This document shows, piece by piece, positions 1 through 5,699 of a stretch of 6,785 nt of DNA. The DNA is from Parachlamydia sp. GTDB lineage: Bacteria; Chlamydiota; Chlamydiia; Chlamydiales; Parachlamydiaceae. A program made the position numbers and the translations under genes. Below the pieces are notes generated by a model that saw only the letters and a list, made by a program, of their open reading frames with translations, searched no databases and had not been told where the DNA came from. The stretch spans positions 1 to 6,785 of the forward strand of contig JAJTHR010000146.1 in NCBI GenBank assembly GCA_021298935.1, in the 5' to 3' direction. How positions within the stretch are numbered: position 1 is the first letter of the stretch; each line of letters begins with the position of its first letter.

Positions 1-116
1 AAATTTTTCATCGGCATCTTTTGCGTCCCAGCTCATTGCTCGATCTTGCAAACTTATCCAAGTTTGCTGCGATCTCCGCAATGTACTGGGACATAAAATC
101 TCGCCGCCAAAAATTT
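1..116. repeat. Long imperfect inverted repeat (hairpin-forming or MITE-like element)
   Basis: The left arm (1-55) is closely matched by the reverse complement of the right arm (60-116), with a 4-nt centre (56-59). Exactly paired blocks from the centre outward are AAGTTTGC, GATC, GCAATG, CTGGGAC, AAAA, GCCG and AAAAATTT, about 41 of 55 left-arm bases, with 1-2 nt bulges between blocks. The outermost block touches base 1, so the element may extend beyond the window. The structure could be a miniature inverted-repeat element, a structured RNA, or a hairpin next to a gene lying outside the window. On the minus strand it contains a 28-codon frame (8-94), too short to call as a gene. The pairing is seen directly; the identity of the element is inference. 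Confidence 0.6.
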
Positions 117-208
117 AAGAACCTACCCGCGCGCGGTATAACGCAAAAGGAGCAGGAGTAAGCAGATTTTTTGAATCTCAATTAACTTCAGAAATGCTCG
201 ATTTTTGA
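3..208 (+). pseudogene. Possible decayed reading-frame remnant, open at the left edge
   Basis: The + frame beginning at base 3 is open for 52 codons and stops at TAA 159-161, just after a segment reading ITQKEQE. If one base is restored before position 159, the frame continues with VSRFFESQLTSEMLDF to a TGA at 206-208, which suggests a single-base loss in a former coding sequence. No start codon or ribosome site can be tied to it within the window, and I do not recognise a family. It overlaps the inverted repeat at 1-116, so the apparent frame could also be a by-product of a repeat. The rest of the stretch up to 281 is AT-rich and shows nothing else I can support. Confidence 0.3.
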
Positions 209-281
209 ATGAATTGATTTTTTAAAAACTCTTGGCTTTCATACTGCTCTTTTTGCGAAGATGAGTAAAGAATGAATACCT

Positions 282-304
282 GGCCATTACATGATGTAAT
301 GGCC
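282..304. promoter_or_regulatory. Perfect 23-bp palindrome, candidate operator of the peroxidase-family gene
   Basis: Half-site GGCCATTACAT (282-292) is followed by one central base and its exact complement ATGTAATGGCC (294-304): an 11+1+11 perfect inverted repeat. It ends 8 bp before the AAAGGAG ribosome site of the gene at 324. A weak possible promoter (TTGCGA 253-258, then an AATACC-like -10 at 275-280) would put transcription start near or in the palindrome. A dimeric repressor site is the simplest reading. A hairpin in the 5' leader is the alternative; it is not a terminator, because no T-run follows. The regulator is not visible in this window. Confidence 0.6.
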
Positions 305-323
305 CCATGCACAAAGGAGTCGT

Positions 324-860
324 ATGGCCAGAATCAACCCGGTACCTGCAGAGAAAGCAACTGGTGAGTTGCAGGACATTTATCAAAATTTAGAAAATAA
401 AATGGGACGTGTCCTTAACGTTTTTTCAACCATGGCCCATTCACCGGCAGTTTTGAAAGGCTTCCTCAATTTAAGCGAATCCGCCAACCAGACCAGCCTG
501 ACGCCTCAATTAAAGGAAGAAATCGCTTTGGTTGTTGCACAAACAAACAATTGCCGCTACTGCCTCTCTGCCCATAGCCAGTTAGCTAAAGGGGCAGGAA
601 TTTTACAGGACGACATCTTGCAAGCACGCCTCGGGCAATCCAAAGACCAGAAAACCCAGTCGATTTTAGCTTTTTCTAAAAAAGTAGTAGAGAAAAGAGC
701 CAATGTCTCAGATCAGGATGTGCAGGAGCTCAAAAATGCGGGCGTGAGTGAACAGGAGATGGTTGAAATCATCCTCTTAATCGTCGTCAACCTATTTACA
801 AACTATTTTAACATAATTACCGATCCAGAAGTGGATTTCCCGGCAGCCCCTACTATATAG
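324..860 (+). CDS. AhpD-like / carboxymuconolactone decarboxylase-family peroxidase
   Basis: The 178-residue product belongs to the all-helical AhpD/CMD superfamily, whose members with a redox-active cysteine pair act as alkylhydroperoxidases in the cytoplasm. The hallmark is seen at residues 76-84: NCRYCLSAH, giving the CxxC pair Cys77/Cys80 and the proton-relay His84, with Glu65/Glu66 about 11-12 residues upstream as in AhpD. The C-terminal stretch with Asn-rich helix and EVDFP near residue 169 matches the "uncharacterized peroxidase-related" subgroup. Length is normal for the family. The ATG at 324 is supported by AAAGGAG at 313-319 with 4-nt spacing. The gene appears monocistronic, is preceded by a perfect palindrome, and its stop lies 2 bp from the stop of the convergent gene. 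The physiological substrate and electron donor cannot be read from sequence; peroxide or organic hydroperoxide detoxification is a family-based inference. Confidence 0.88.
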   Translation: MARINPVPAEKATGELQDIYQNLENKMGRVLNVFSTMAHSPAVLKGFLNLSESANQTSLTPQLKEEIALVVAQTNNCRYCLSAHSQLAKGAGILQDDILQARLGQSKDQKTQSILAFSKKVVEKRANVSDQDVQELKNAGVSEQEMVEIILLIVVNLFTNYFNIITDPEVDFPAAPTI

Positions 861-862
861 CT

Positions 863-1804
863 TTATTTTTGACGAAATTTTGGCTGCATGCTCGAATAGG
901 CCTGTCCCATGATCTCTTTCAGGCGAGCCTCCAAGTGGTCGGCAATGTGCGGATCATTTTCCTGCAGCCACAATTTGAATTTGTAGGTTTTTGTAAATAG
1001 CTCTTGATGATAAATCGAGGGCTTTTTAACCTCTTCATTCTCTACAAACTGCCCCACGTCAATATGGATAGGCCTGCCGTCTACAACGCCTGTATTTTGC
1101 ATGAGAGCGTGGTCATTATCTGCCAGCCCACGGTCATATTCAGATAAAAGGAGCGCCAGCAGACGATCAATCAGCTCTCTGCCTTCGGCAAGCCTCCCTT
1201 CAGCTTTGTAGCTCAATAAGACATCGCATAGCATCCGTGCTTGATCCTGTACGCAAAATTCCATGTCATCGAGATTAACCGCATGCCGCATCCCGATTTT
1301 ATCGTAAAAAACCAGCTCTTTTTGAAGATTGTTTGTCTTATTTAAATGGACAAAAACAAGGCCGGTTTCTTTTTTGAGTTTTTCAAAAGCCAGCTTCCAA
1401 CTTTTTACAAAGCCATCGAGCTTATGCCATTTTTTGGCCAATTTTTCATTTTTATAGGCTTCAAGAGCTGGCAGCGTTGGGGTGTATAAAAGCCAGGGCT
1501 GCAGGCGATAACGTTGGTATTTAAAAAATTTCAAGACATAATTGCCATCCTCGCTTGCAAAAACGTAGGATTGGCACCCCTTTCCTAAATAACGGTAAGG
1601 CTGGTTTAAAGCGGCCTCTACCACCTCTTGCTCCTCTTTCACCAAGGGACGCACCTCCCATTCTGGATTATAGGCAAAATCCGATTGGACATGTTTAAGC
1701 TTAAACCCCCCCGTGAGCTTGAAATAAAGCCTGCCTGCCCCGTATAGGGCAGCGGCGAAAAGGCAAAGGCATAGGATGCGAAGTAGAAGCTTTCGTTTGT
1801 TCAT
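863..1804 (-). CDS. Membrane-anchored, divergent protein-kinase-like protein (uncharacterised)
   Basis: The 313-residue protein starts with a basic segment and one hydrophobic helix (about residues 6-23), so it is probably an inner-membrane anchored protein with the rest in one compartment. The remainder shows a kinase-like order of motifs: a glycine-rich-loop-like LGKGCQSYVF (73-82), a VAIK-like lysine in VLKFFK (Lys92), a candidate helix-C glutamate (Glu120), a catalytic-loop-like LADNDHALMQNTG (227-239, with Asp229/Asp231 and Asn237), and a DFG-like IDVG (248-251, Asp249). The middle region is lysine-rich and helical. I do not recognise a named family, and the HRD motif is not canonical, so it may be an atypical kinase, a small-molecule phosphotransferase or a pseudokinase. 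The ATG at 1804 has a good AGGGAG site (1809-1814) 4 nt upstream. It is transcribed divergently from the transducer gene and convergently with the peroxidase-family gene. Confidence 0.7.
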   Translation of the reverse strand: MNKRKLLLRILCLCLFAAALYGAGRLYFKLTGGFKLKHVQSDFAYNPEWEVRPLVKEEQEVVEAALNQPYRYLGKGCQSYVFASEDGNYVLKFFKYQRYRLQPWLLYTPTLPALEAYKNEKLAKKWHKLDGFVKSWKLAFEKLKKETGLVFVHLNKTNNLQKELVFYDKIGMRHAVNLDDMEFCVQDQARMLCDVLLSYKAEGRLAEGRELIDRLLALLLSEYDRGLADNDHALMQNTGVVDGRPIHIDVGQFVENEEVKKPSIYHQELFTKTYKFKLWLQENDPHIADHLEARLKEIMGQAYSSMQPKFRQK

Positions 1805-1827
1805 TAATCTCCCTAAAAGTCAGAAGA

Positions 1828-1857
1828 ATATTAACAAAGCACCTTTTTCTTATTCAA
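1828..1857 (-). promoter_or_regulatory. Candidate sigma70-type promoter of the kinase-like gene
   Basis: Read on the minus strand, TTGAAT (1852-1857) and TAATAT (1828-1833) are separated by 18 bp, each matching 4 of 6 consensus bases. The predicted transcription start would lie near 1821, just ahead of the AGGGAG ribosome site at 1809-1814. The -35 overlaps the palindrome at 1853-1876. This is sequence similarity only. Confidence 0.35.
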
Positions 1858-1876
1858 CATGATAAATCTTGTTGAA
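1853..1876. promoter_or_regulatory. Near-palindrome in the divergent intergenic region, candidate operator
   Basis: Outer arms TTCAACA (1853-1859) and TGTTGAA (1870-1876) are exact complements, and inner arms GAT (1861-1863) and ATC (1866-1868) also pair, giving 20 of 24 symmetric positions. It overlaps the proposed -35 of the kinase-like gene. A second small inverted repeat with the same half-site, TTGAA-N6-TTCAA, lies at 1900-1915 in front of the transducer ATG. The position between divergent promoters suits a regulator binding site; this is inference. Confidence 0.45.
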
Positions 1877-1917
1877 ATCCATTAGTTTTTTTGCGAACAT
1901 TGAAATACTATTCAATA

Positions 1918-4008
1918 ATGTTAAAAATGGCTTTATTTTCACTTCGTCAATTTTTTTACTTAATTTTAGTTCTTGCATCCCTCGTCTTTGCCCCCCTTCT
2001 TTATTTATCCATTGCAAATTACCTGGAAGATAATACCCTCCTCTCTAGCGAAATCCAGGGCAACCGGTATCAAAATTTATTAAAACAGCTTATTCACTCT
2101 CTGCTAAGACACCAGGTGATTATCAGCCAGGTATACAAGGGAAAAACAGATCCAATTAAATTAGATCATTCTAAAAAGCAGATTGATATCTATTTTTCCG
2201 ATCTCGTTAAATACCCATTAGATGATAGATTTAATCCCGTTTTGGCACATGCACGGGCCGCCGAACAGAAATGGAATCTTCTGAAAAACGAGAAATTGGC
2301 GATCGAGAATTCTGCTGCCCAGTACCAGGATGCAACGACTGACATTCAGCATGCCTTCTCCTCCATGCGGCTGATAGCGGTCAGCCCTGCCTTCGCTCTG
2401 TTTAACCAGTTAGCGCTGCTGCAGTCAATTTTGAATCAGGCGGTGGATGAATTTTCAGCAAACGAAGAATTATTGCCGGAAAAAAAGACCGCTTTCTATG
2501 CTTTGATTGAAGCCATTATGCATGACTTGAAATTTCAATTGAATCATGCTGCCAAGACCGATAAGAATTTTCTTGTGAGTCCCGCCTTGATTGAAGTGTA
2601 CGACCAGTATTTTTCGGCCATTGAAAATTTCTTTAAGCATCAGGCCTTCTCTTCTAAGGCAGAAATCAATGCAGGAGCATTAAGCAACCAGGGATACCAG
2701 GTGATCTTCTTAGGGTTAAAAGCATGGGATCAGACGACCACAGTAGTGGCGAAATTTCTAAGGGAACAAGAGGAAGCTCTTGATCTGCGTTTTTGGACCC
2801 TATTATTGCTCTCCGTTTTCTTTTTCACCCTCTTGTTGATTTTAGTAACCTTGGGCTTTCAACACATGAAGCGTGCCCTCAATGAAATCGGAAGCCAGGC
2901 TCAGCTATTATCAGAGGGTCAGCCGATCACAGGCAAGCTGGCAACGCTCCCTATCGAAATGGATGTCATTGCCAAGCCCCTGAATAAGCTCTCTGTTTTT
3001 CAAGACGAAGTCCTTTATAATTATAAGGAATTGGTCAGAGGTATCCATGCCGTCTTTAACGGGGATTTAAACATACGGCTCCAAAGTCCCTCCCAAAGTA
3101 AAAATTATACAGAACCTCTGCTTCTCTTTAATGGAATGGTCGAAGATTATGATGGGTTAATTCGCAGGCTGCAAGAACTTGGCTTTATGCTTACCAATTC
3201 GGCATCGCAACTAACGATGGCCATCATGAAACAAGAAACCATTATTAAAGAAAATGAAACAACATCCGGCCAAATAGCCGTGGCAGCCAATGAAATTTTT
3301 TTGACAGCCAAAGATTTTGCTGCCTCTTTTAAAGAGACAACAAACACAGCACAAGAAACCTCAAACCTCGCATCAAAGGGAAAAGAGTCGCTTGGGAAGA
3401 TGGAAGGAATCATGAAGCTAATCCTCGATGCTTCAGGCAGTATTGCAGACAAACTGGCCATCCTCAATGAAAAAGCGGGAAATATTACTGGAGTTGTGAC
3501 AACGATCACGAAAGTTGTCGAACAAACCCATCTTTTGTCGTTGAATGCATCCATCGAGGCTGAAAAAGCAGGTGAATTCGGCAAAAGTTTTGCGATTATA
3601 GCCCGGGAAATCCGCCGCCTATCCGATCAGACAGGCAGCTCAGCGCATGATATCAAAAAAATGATCAATGAAATCATGACCGCCCTTTCCTCTAGCGTCA
3701 TGGGCATGGATGATTTTACCAAGGACATTAAAAACGGAACCAATCAGGTCAGCAAAGTAGGCCTTCAGCTTTCACAAATCATTGAACAGGTTCAGGTTTT
3801 AATTCGCAATTTGCAGTTCATCAATGAAGGGATGCAGGCTCAGTCGGAGGGAGCGGAGCAAATTAATGTAGCTATTACGAATTTAAGCAGTAAAGCCATA
3901 CAGACGACTGATTCAATCCATGAATTCAGGGACACGATCGACGAGCTCAGCACAGCTTCCAACGAGCTGAGAACCCTCATGCCTCATGTCAAAAAATTCA
4001 GACAATAA
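1918..4008 (+). CDS. Methyl-accepting chemotaxis-type transducer with two HAMP-like segments
   Basis: The product is a 696-residue inner-membrane signal transducer. TM1 spans about residues 10-32, a mostly helical extracytoplasmic sensor region follows to about 290, TM2 is about 292-314, two HAMP-like segments lie at about 317-363 and 371-419 (the second with GDLNIRL and FNGMV), and a long coiled-coil MCP signalling domain runs to the end. The hairpin tip is clear at 536-553, QTHLLSLNASIEAEKAGE, with GKSFAIIAREIRRLSDQT after it; family members normally couple to CheW/CheA here. The ligand is unknown and there is no C-terminal NWETF-like CheR tether. No good ribosome site precedes any start: a TTG at 1891 would add nine residues and an ATG at 1927 would remove three, so 1918 is a choice on codon preference and TM placement. 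fabI follows after 33 bp with no terminator seen, so cotranscription is possible. Confidence 0.87.
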   Translation: MLKMALFSLRQFFYLILVLASLVFAPLLYLSIANYLEDNTLLSSEIQGNRYQNLLKQLIHSLLRHQVIISQVYKGKTDPIKLDHSKKQIDIYFSDLVKYPLDDRFNPVLAHARAAEQKWNLLKNEKLAIENSAAQYQDATTDIQHAFSSMRLIAVSPAFALFNQLALLQSILNQAVDEFSANEELLPEKKTAFYALIEAIMHDLKFQLNHAAKTDKNFLVSPALIEVYDQYFSAIENFFKHQAFSSKAEINAGALSNQGYQVIFLGLKAWDQTTTVVAKFLREQEEALDLRFWTLLLLSVFFFTLLLILVTLGFQHMKRALNEIGSQAQLLSEGQPITGKLATLPIEMDVIAKPLNKLSVFQDEVLYNYKELVRGIHAVFNGDLNIRLQSPSQSKNYTEPLLLFNGMVEDYDGLIRRLQELGFMLTNSASQLTMAIMKQETIIKENETTSGQIAVAANEIFLTAKDFAASFKETTNTAQETSNLASKGKESLGKMEGIMKLILDASGSIADKLAILNEKAGNITGVVTTITKVVEQTHLLSLNASIEAEKAGEFGKSFAIIAREIRRLSDQTGSSAHDIKKMINEIMTALSSSVMGMDDFTKDIKNGTNQVSKVGLQLSQIIEQVQVLIRNLQFINEGMQAQSEGAEQINVAITNLSSKAIQTTDSIHEFRDTIDELSTASNELRTLMPHVKKFRQ

Positions 4009-4041
4009 TTATTTCCCCAAATCACTTGCAAAGGAGAATGT

Positions 4042-4956
4042 ATGTTATCGATTGATTTAAAAGGAAAAAAGGCATTCATAGCTGGCATAGGAGATGACCA
4101 GGGGTTTGGATGGGCCATTGCAAAGGCATTAGCAGAAGCGGGTGCAGAAATCATTGTGGGAACATGGAGCCCCATTTTAAAAATATTTACAGCCAGCCTC
4201 CAGGCCGGCAAATTTGATGCCTCCCGTCAGCTTTCGAATGGCAATCTGCTGACATTTGCCAAAGTTTACCCCTTAGATGGCTCCTTTGACACTCCTGAAA
4301 ATGTGCCTCAAGAAATCAAAGAGAATAAGCGTTACAAGGATGCAGGCGGCTACACAATCAGTGAAGTCTGTGAAGCGATCGAGCGTGATTTTGGAAAAAT
4401 CGACATCTTTGTCCATTCCCTGGCCAATGCGCCTGAGGTGCAAAAACCTTTGCTGCAAACAAGCCGCAGCGGGTATCTGGCAGCCCTGAGTTCTTCTTCC
4501 TATTCCTTCATTAGCCTGCTGGCCCATTTAGGCCCGCGCATGAATCCGGGTTCATCCGTCCTTACCCTTTCCTATCTAGCAGCAGAAAAAATAATTCCAG
4601 GTTATGGCGGCGGCATGAGTTCAGCCAAAGCAGCTCTTGAAAGCGATACACGAACACTGGCGTGGGAAGCGGGCAGAGAGTGGGGCATCCGCGTTAATGC
4701 CATTTCCGCAGGACCCCTCGGAAGCCGCGCCGCACGGGCAATCGGCTTTATCGACCGCATGATCGAGTATGCAAAAATCAATGCCCCCCTAGAAAAAGAC
4801 TTGACAGCGCAAGAAATCGGAAACGCCGCTGCGTTCCTGTGCTCACCGCTCGCTTCAGCCATTACAGGGACGATCATCCATGTTGACAATGGTTTGCATG
4901 CCATGGGAGTCAGCGTTGACAGCCCGGCGCTTCAAAAAGCAGAGGCGCTTGTATAA
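4042..4956 (+). CDS. fabI: Enoyl-[acyl-carrier-protein] reductase (NADH), plant/chlamydial type
   Basis: FabI carries out the last step of each fatty-acid elongation cycle, NADH-dependent reduction of trans-2-enoyl-ACP, in the cytoplasm. The 304-residue protein is a short-chain dehydrogenase-fold enzyme: nucleotide-binding [19 protein letters not shown] (13-31), HSLAN (125-129), LSYLAAEK (176-183) with Tyr178, and the catalytic pair Tyr188/Lys196 in [11 protein letters not shown]. The extra residue in that spacing (Tyr-x7-Lys, not the Tyr-x6-Lys of E. coli FabI) and the insertion around residues 43-105 ([27 protein letters not shown]) are shared with plant plastid enzymes. [18 protein letters not shown] (221-238) is the substrate-loop region and [10 protein letters not shown] (281-290) the C-terminal end. 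AAGGAG at 4031-4036, 5 nt from the ATG, fixes the start. It is complete and intact; a broken second copy lies at 5700-5930. Confidence 0.97.
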   Translation: MLSIDLKGKKAFIAGIGDDQGFGWAIAKALAEAGAEIIVGTWSPILKIFTASLQAGKFDASRQLSNGNLLTFAKVYPLDGSFDTPENVPQEIKENKRYKDAGGYTISEVCEAIERDFGKIDIFVHSLANAPEVQKPLLQTSRSGYLAALSSSSYSFISLLAHLGPRMNPGSSVLTLSYLAAEKIIPGYGGGMSSAKAALESDTRTLAWEAGREWGIRVNAISAGPLGSRAARAIGFIDRMIEYAKINAPLEKDLTAQEIGNAAAFLCSPLASAITGTIIHVDNGLHAMGVSVDSPALQKAEALV

Positions 4957-4960
4957 ATTA

Positions 4961-4994
4961 AAACCTGCCTGGCGTTCATTGCTTAGGCAGGTTT
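4961..4994. terminator. Hairpin after fabI, probable terminator, possibly bidirectional
   Basis: AAACCTGCCT (4961-4970) and AGGCAGGTTT (4985-4994) form a perfect 10-bp stem with a 14-nt loop, starting 4 bp after the fabI stop. There is only a short T-run (TTT, within the stem end) on either strand, so it is not a textbook intrinsic terminator. Its place between fabI and the oppositely oriented toxin gene would allow it to end transcripts from both sides. Between it and 5107 I see no further feature. Confidence 0.6.
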
Positions 4995-5107
4995 AAAATC
5001 TGAATTCATTGATGAGATGCAAATGTCAAATAGATGTTCAATTTGCTAGAGAATATCCTGATTTTCCAATTAGCCAACAGATTGTTGTAAGCACACATAT
5101 CTAAACA

Positions 5108-5368
5108 TTACAGACCTCTATAAGCATCCTTTCTACCATCTACATCAACAATTAAAATAATTAATTGTTTGTCTTTTATCTCGTATATTACGCGGTACTT
5201 GCCGCATTTTACACGATAAAGACTATGCCCTTTTAGTTTTATAGACCCAGTTTGCCTAGGATCTTTAGATAAAGATTTAATTTTAACTACAATTGCGTTC
5301 TGATCGCGTTTAGGAATTTTTGCCAATTTTTTTTCGAGGTCGCAGTCATAATTAATCTTGTAAATCAT
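5108..5368 (-). CDS. RelE/ParE-superfamily toxin of a type II toxin-antitoxin pair
   Basis: The 86-residue basic protein has the RelE/ParE fold signature. An N-terminal helical region rich in lysine (11-36) is followed by the beta-sheet core LYRVKCGKYRVIYEI (50-64) and the C-terminal IVDVDGRKDAYRGL (73-86). In RelE-type mRNA endonucleases, basic residues in the core and an Arg and Tyr near the C-terminus contact RNA in the ribosomal A site; the counterparts here would be Arg52, Lys54, Arg59, Arg79 and Tyr83. The more usual GHR near the end reads DGR, so the frequently seen His is absent. The start at 5368 lies inside the antitoxin gene (17-bp overlap), with AGG five bases upstream, which is typical of coupled antitoxin-toxin translation. 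RelE-like mRNA cleavage is more likely than ParE-like gyrase poisoning, but sequence alone does not decide. Confidence 0.87.
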   Translation of the reverse strand: MIYKINYDCDLEKKLAKIPKRDQNAIVVKIKSLSKDPRQTGSIKLKGHSLYRVKCGKYRVIYEIKDKQLIILIVDVDGRKDAYRGL

Positions 5369-5618
5369 CCCAACCTAAGCGCCTCATCATTTCTTCGTGA
5401 GATATAGTCTTGGAGCCATTTTTAACAAAACGTTCATAGGCTGCTTGTGCGTCATTGCAATCTTGTTCGTACTCTAATGCCTCTAGTTTTTCAACAATAG
5501 CTTGTGTGGCAAGTTCCGTAACGCTCATTCCATGATCAATGGCACATTTTTTTAAACAAATGTGAATATTAAGTGGTATGTTAAAATTTATACGACTTGT
5601 TTCGACATGTTTTTCCAT
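5352..5618 (-). CDS. Ribbon-helix-helix antitoxin of the toxin-antitoxin pair
   Basis: This 88-residue protein would neutralise the toxin encoded directly downstream and repress its own promoter. Residues 8-16 (SRINFNIPL) fit the DNA-binding strand and 18-47 (with HGMSVTELATQAIVEKL) the two helices of a ribbon-helix-helix domain. The acidic C-terminal part, including TISHEEMMRRLGWDDL (71-86), resembles the toxin-wrapping tails of RelB-like antitoxins. The frame is open upstream to an ATG at 5684, but the ATG at 5618 is preferred. It has a purine-rich GGAAAGGGG site (5625-5633) 6 nt upstream, and it keeps the inverted-repeat operator candidate (5634-5693) outside the gene. The earlier start would put that operator within coding sequence and add 22 residues (MIHTYVFMHINIYAILKGKG and two more) that do not fit the family. 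Confidence 0.82.
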   Translation of the reverse strand: MEKHVETSRINFNIPLNIHICLKKCAIDHGMSVTELATQAIVEKLEALEYEQDCNDAQAAYERFVKNGSKTISHEEMMRRLGWDDLQD

Positions 5619-5633
5619 AATAATCCCCTTTCC

Positions 5634-5693
5634 TTTTAGGATAGCATAAATGTTAATATGCATAAATACATATGTATGTATCATATCCTAAAA
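5634..5693. promoter_or_regulatory. Operator/promoter region of the toxin-antitoxin operon
   Basis: A perfect 10-bp inverted repeat, TTTTAGGATA (5634-5643) and TATCCTAAAA (5684-5693), brackets 40 bp. Inside it are a perfect 12-bp palindrome ATACATATGTAT (5666-5677) and a direct repeat GCATAAAT (5644-5651 and 5660-5667). The region lies immediately upstream of the antitoxin ribosome site. Autoregulation by antitoxin or antitoxin-toxin complexes on such repeats is usual for this class; binding here is inferred. No -35/-10 pair stands out against the AT-rich background. Confidence 0.55.
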
Positions 5694-5699
5694 AAACTT

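Noticed and set aside
3147..3584. 145-codon minus-strand frame opposite the transducer gene
   Set aside because: It lies wholly inside the MCP signalling domain, whose plus-strand frame is clearly the coding one; no ribosome site or recognisable domain.
4602..4904. 100-codon minus-strand frame inside fabI
   Set aside because: Shadow of the fabI coding frame; no family similarity that I can see.
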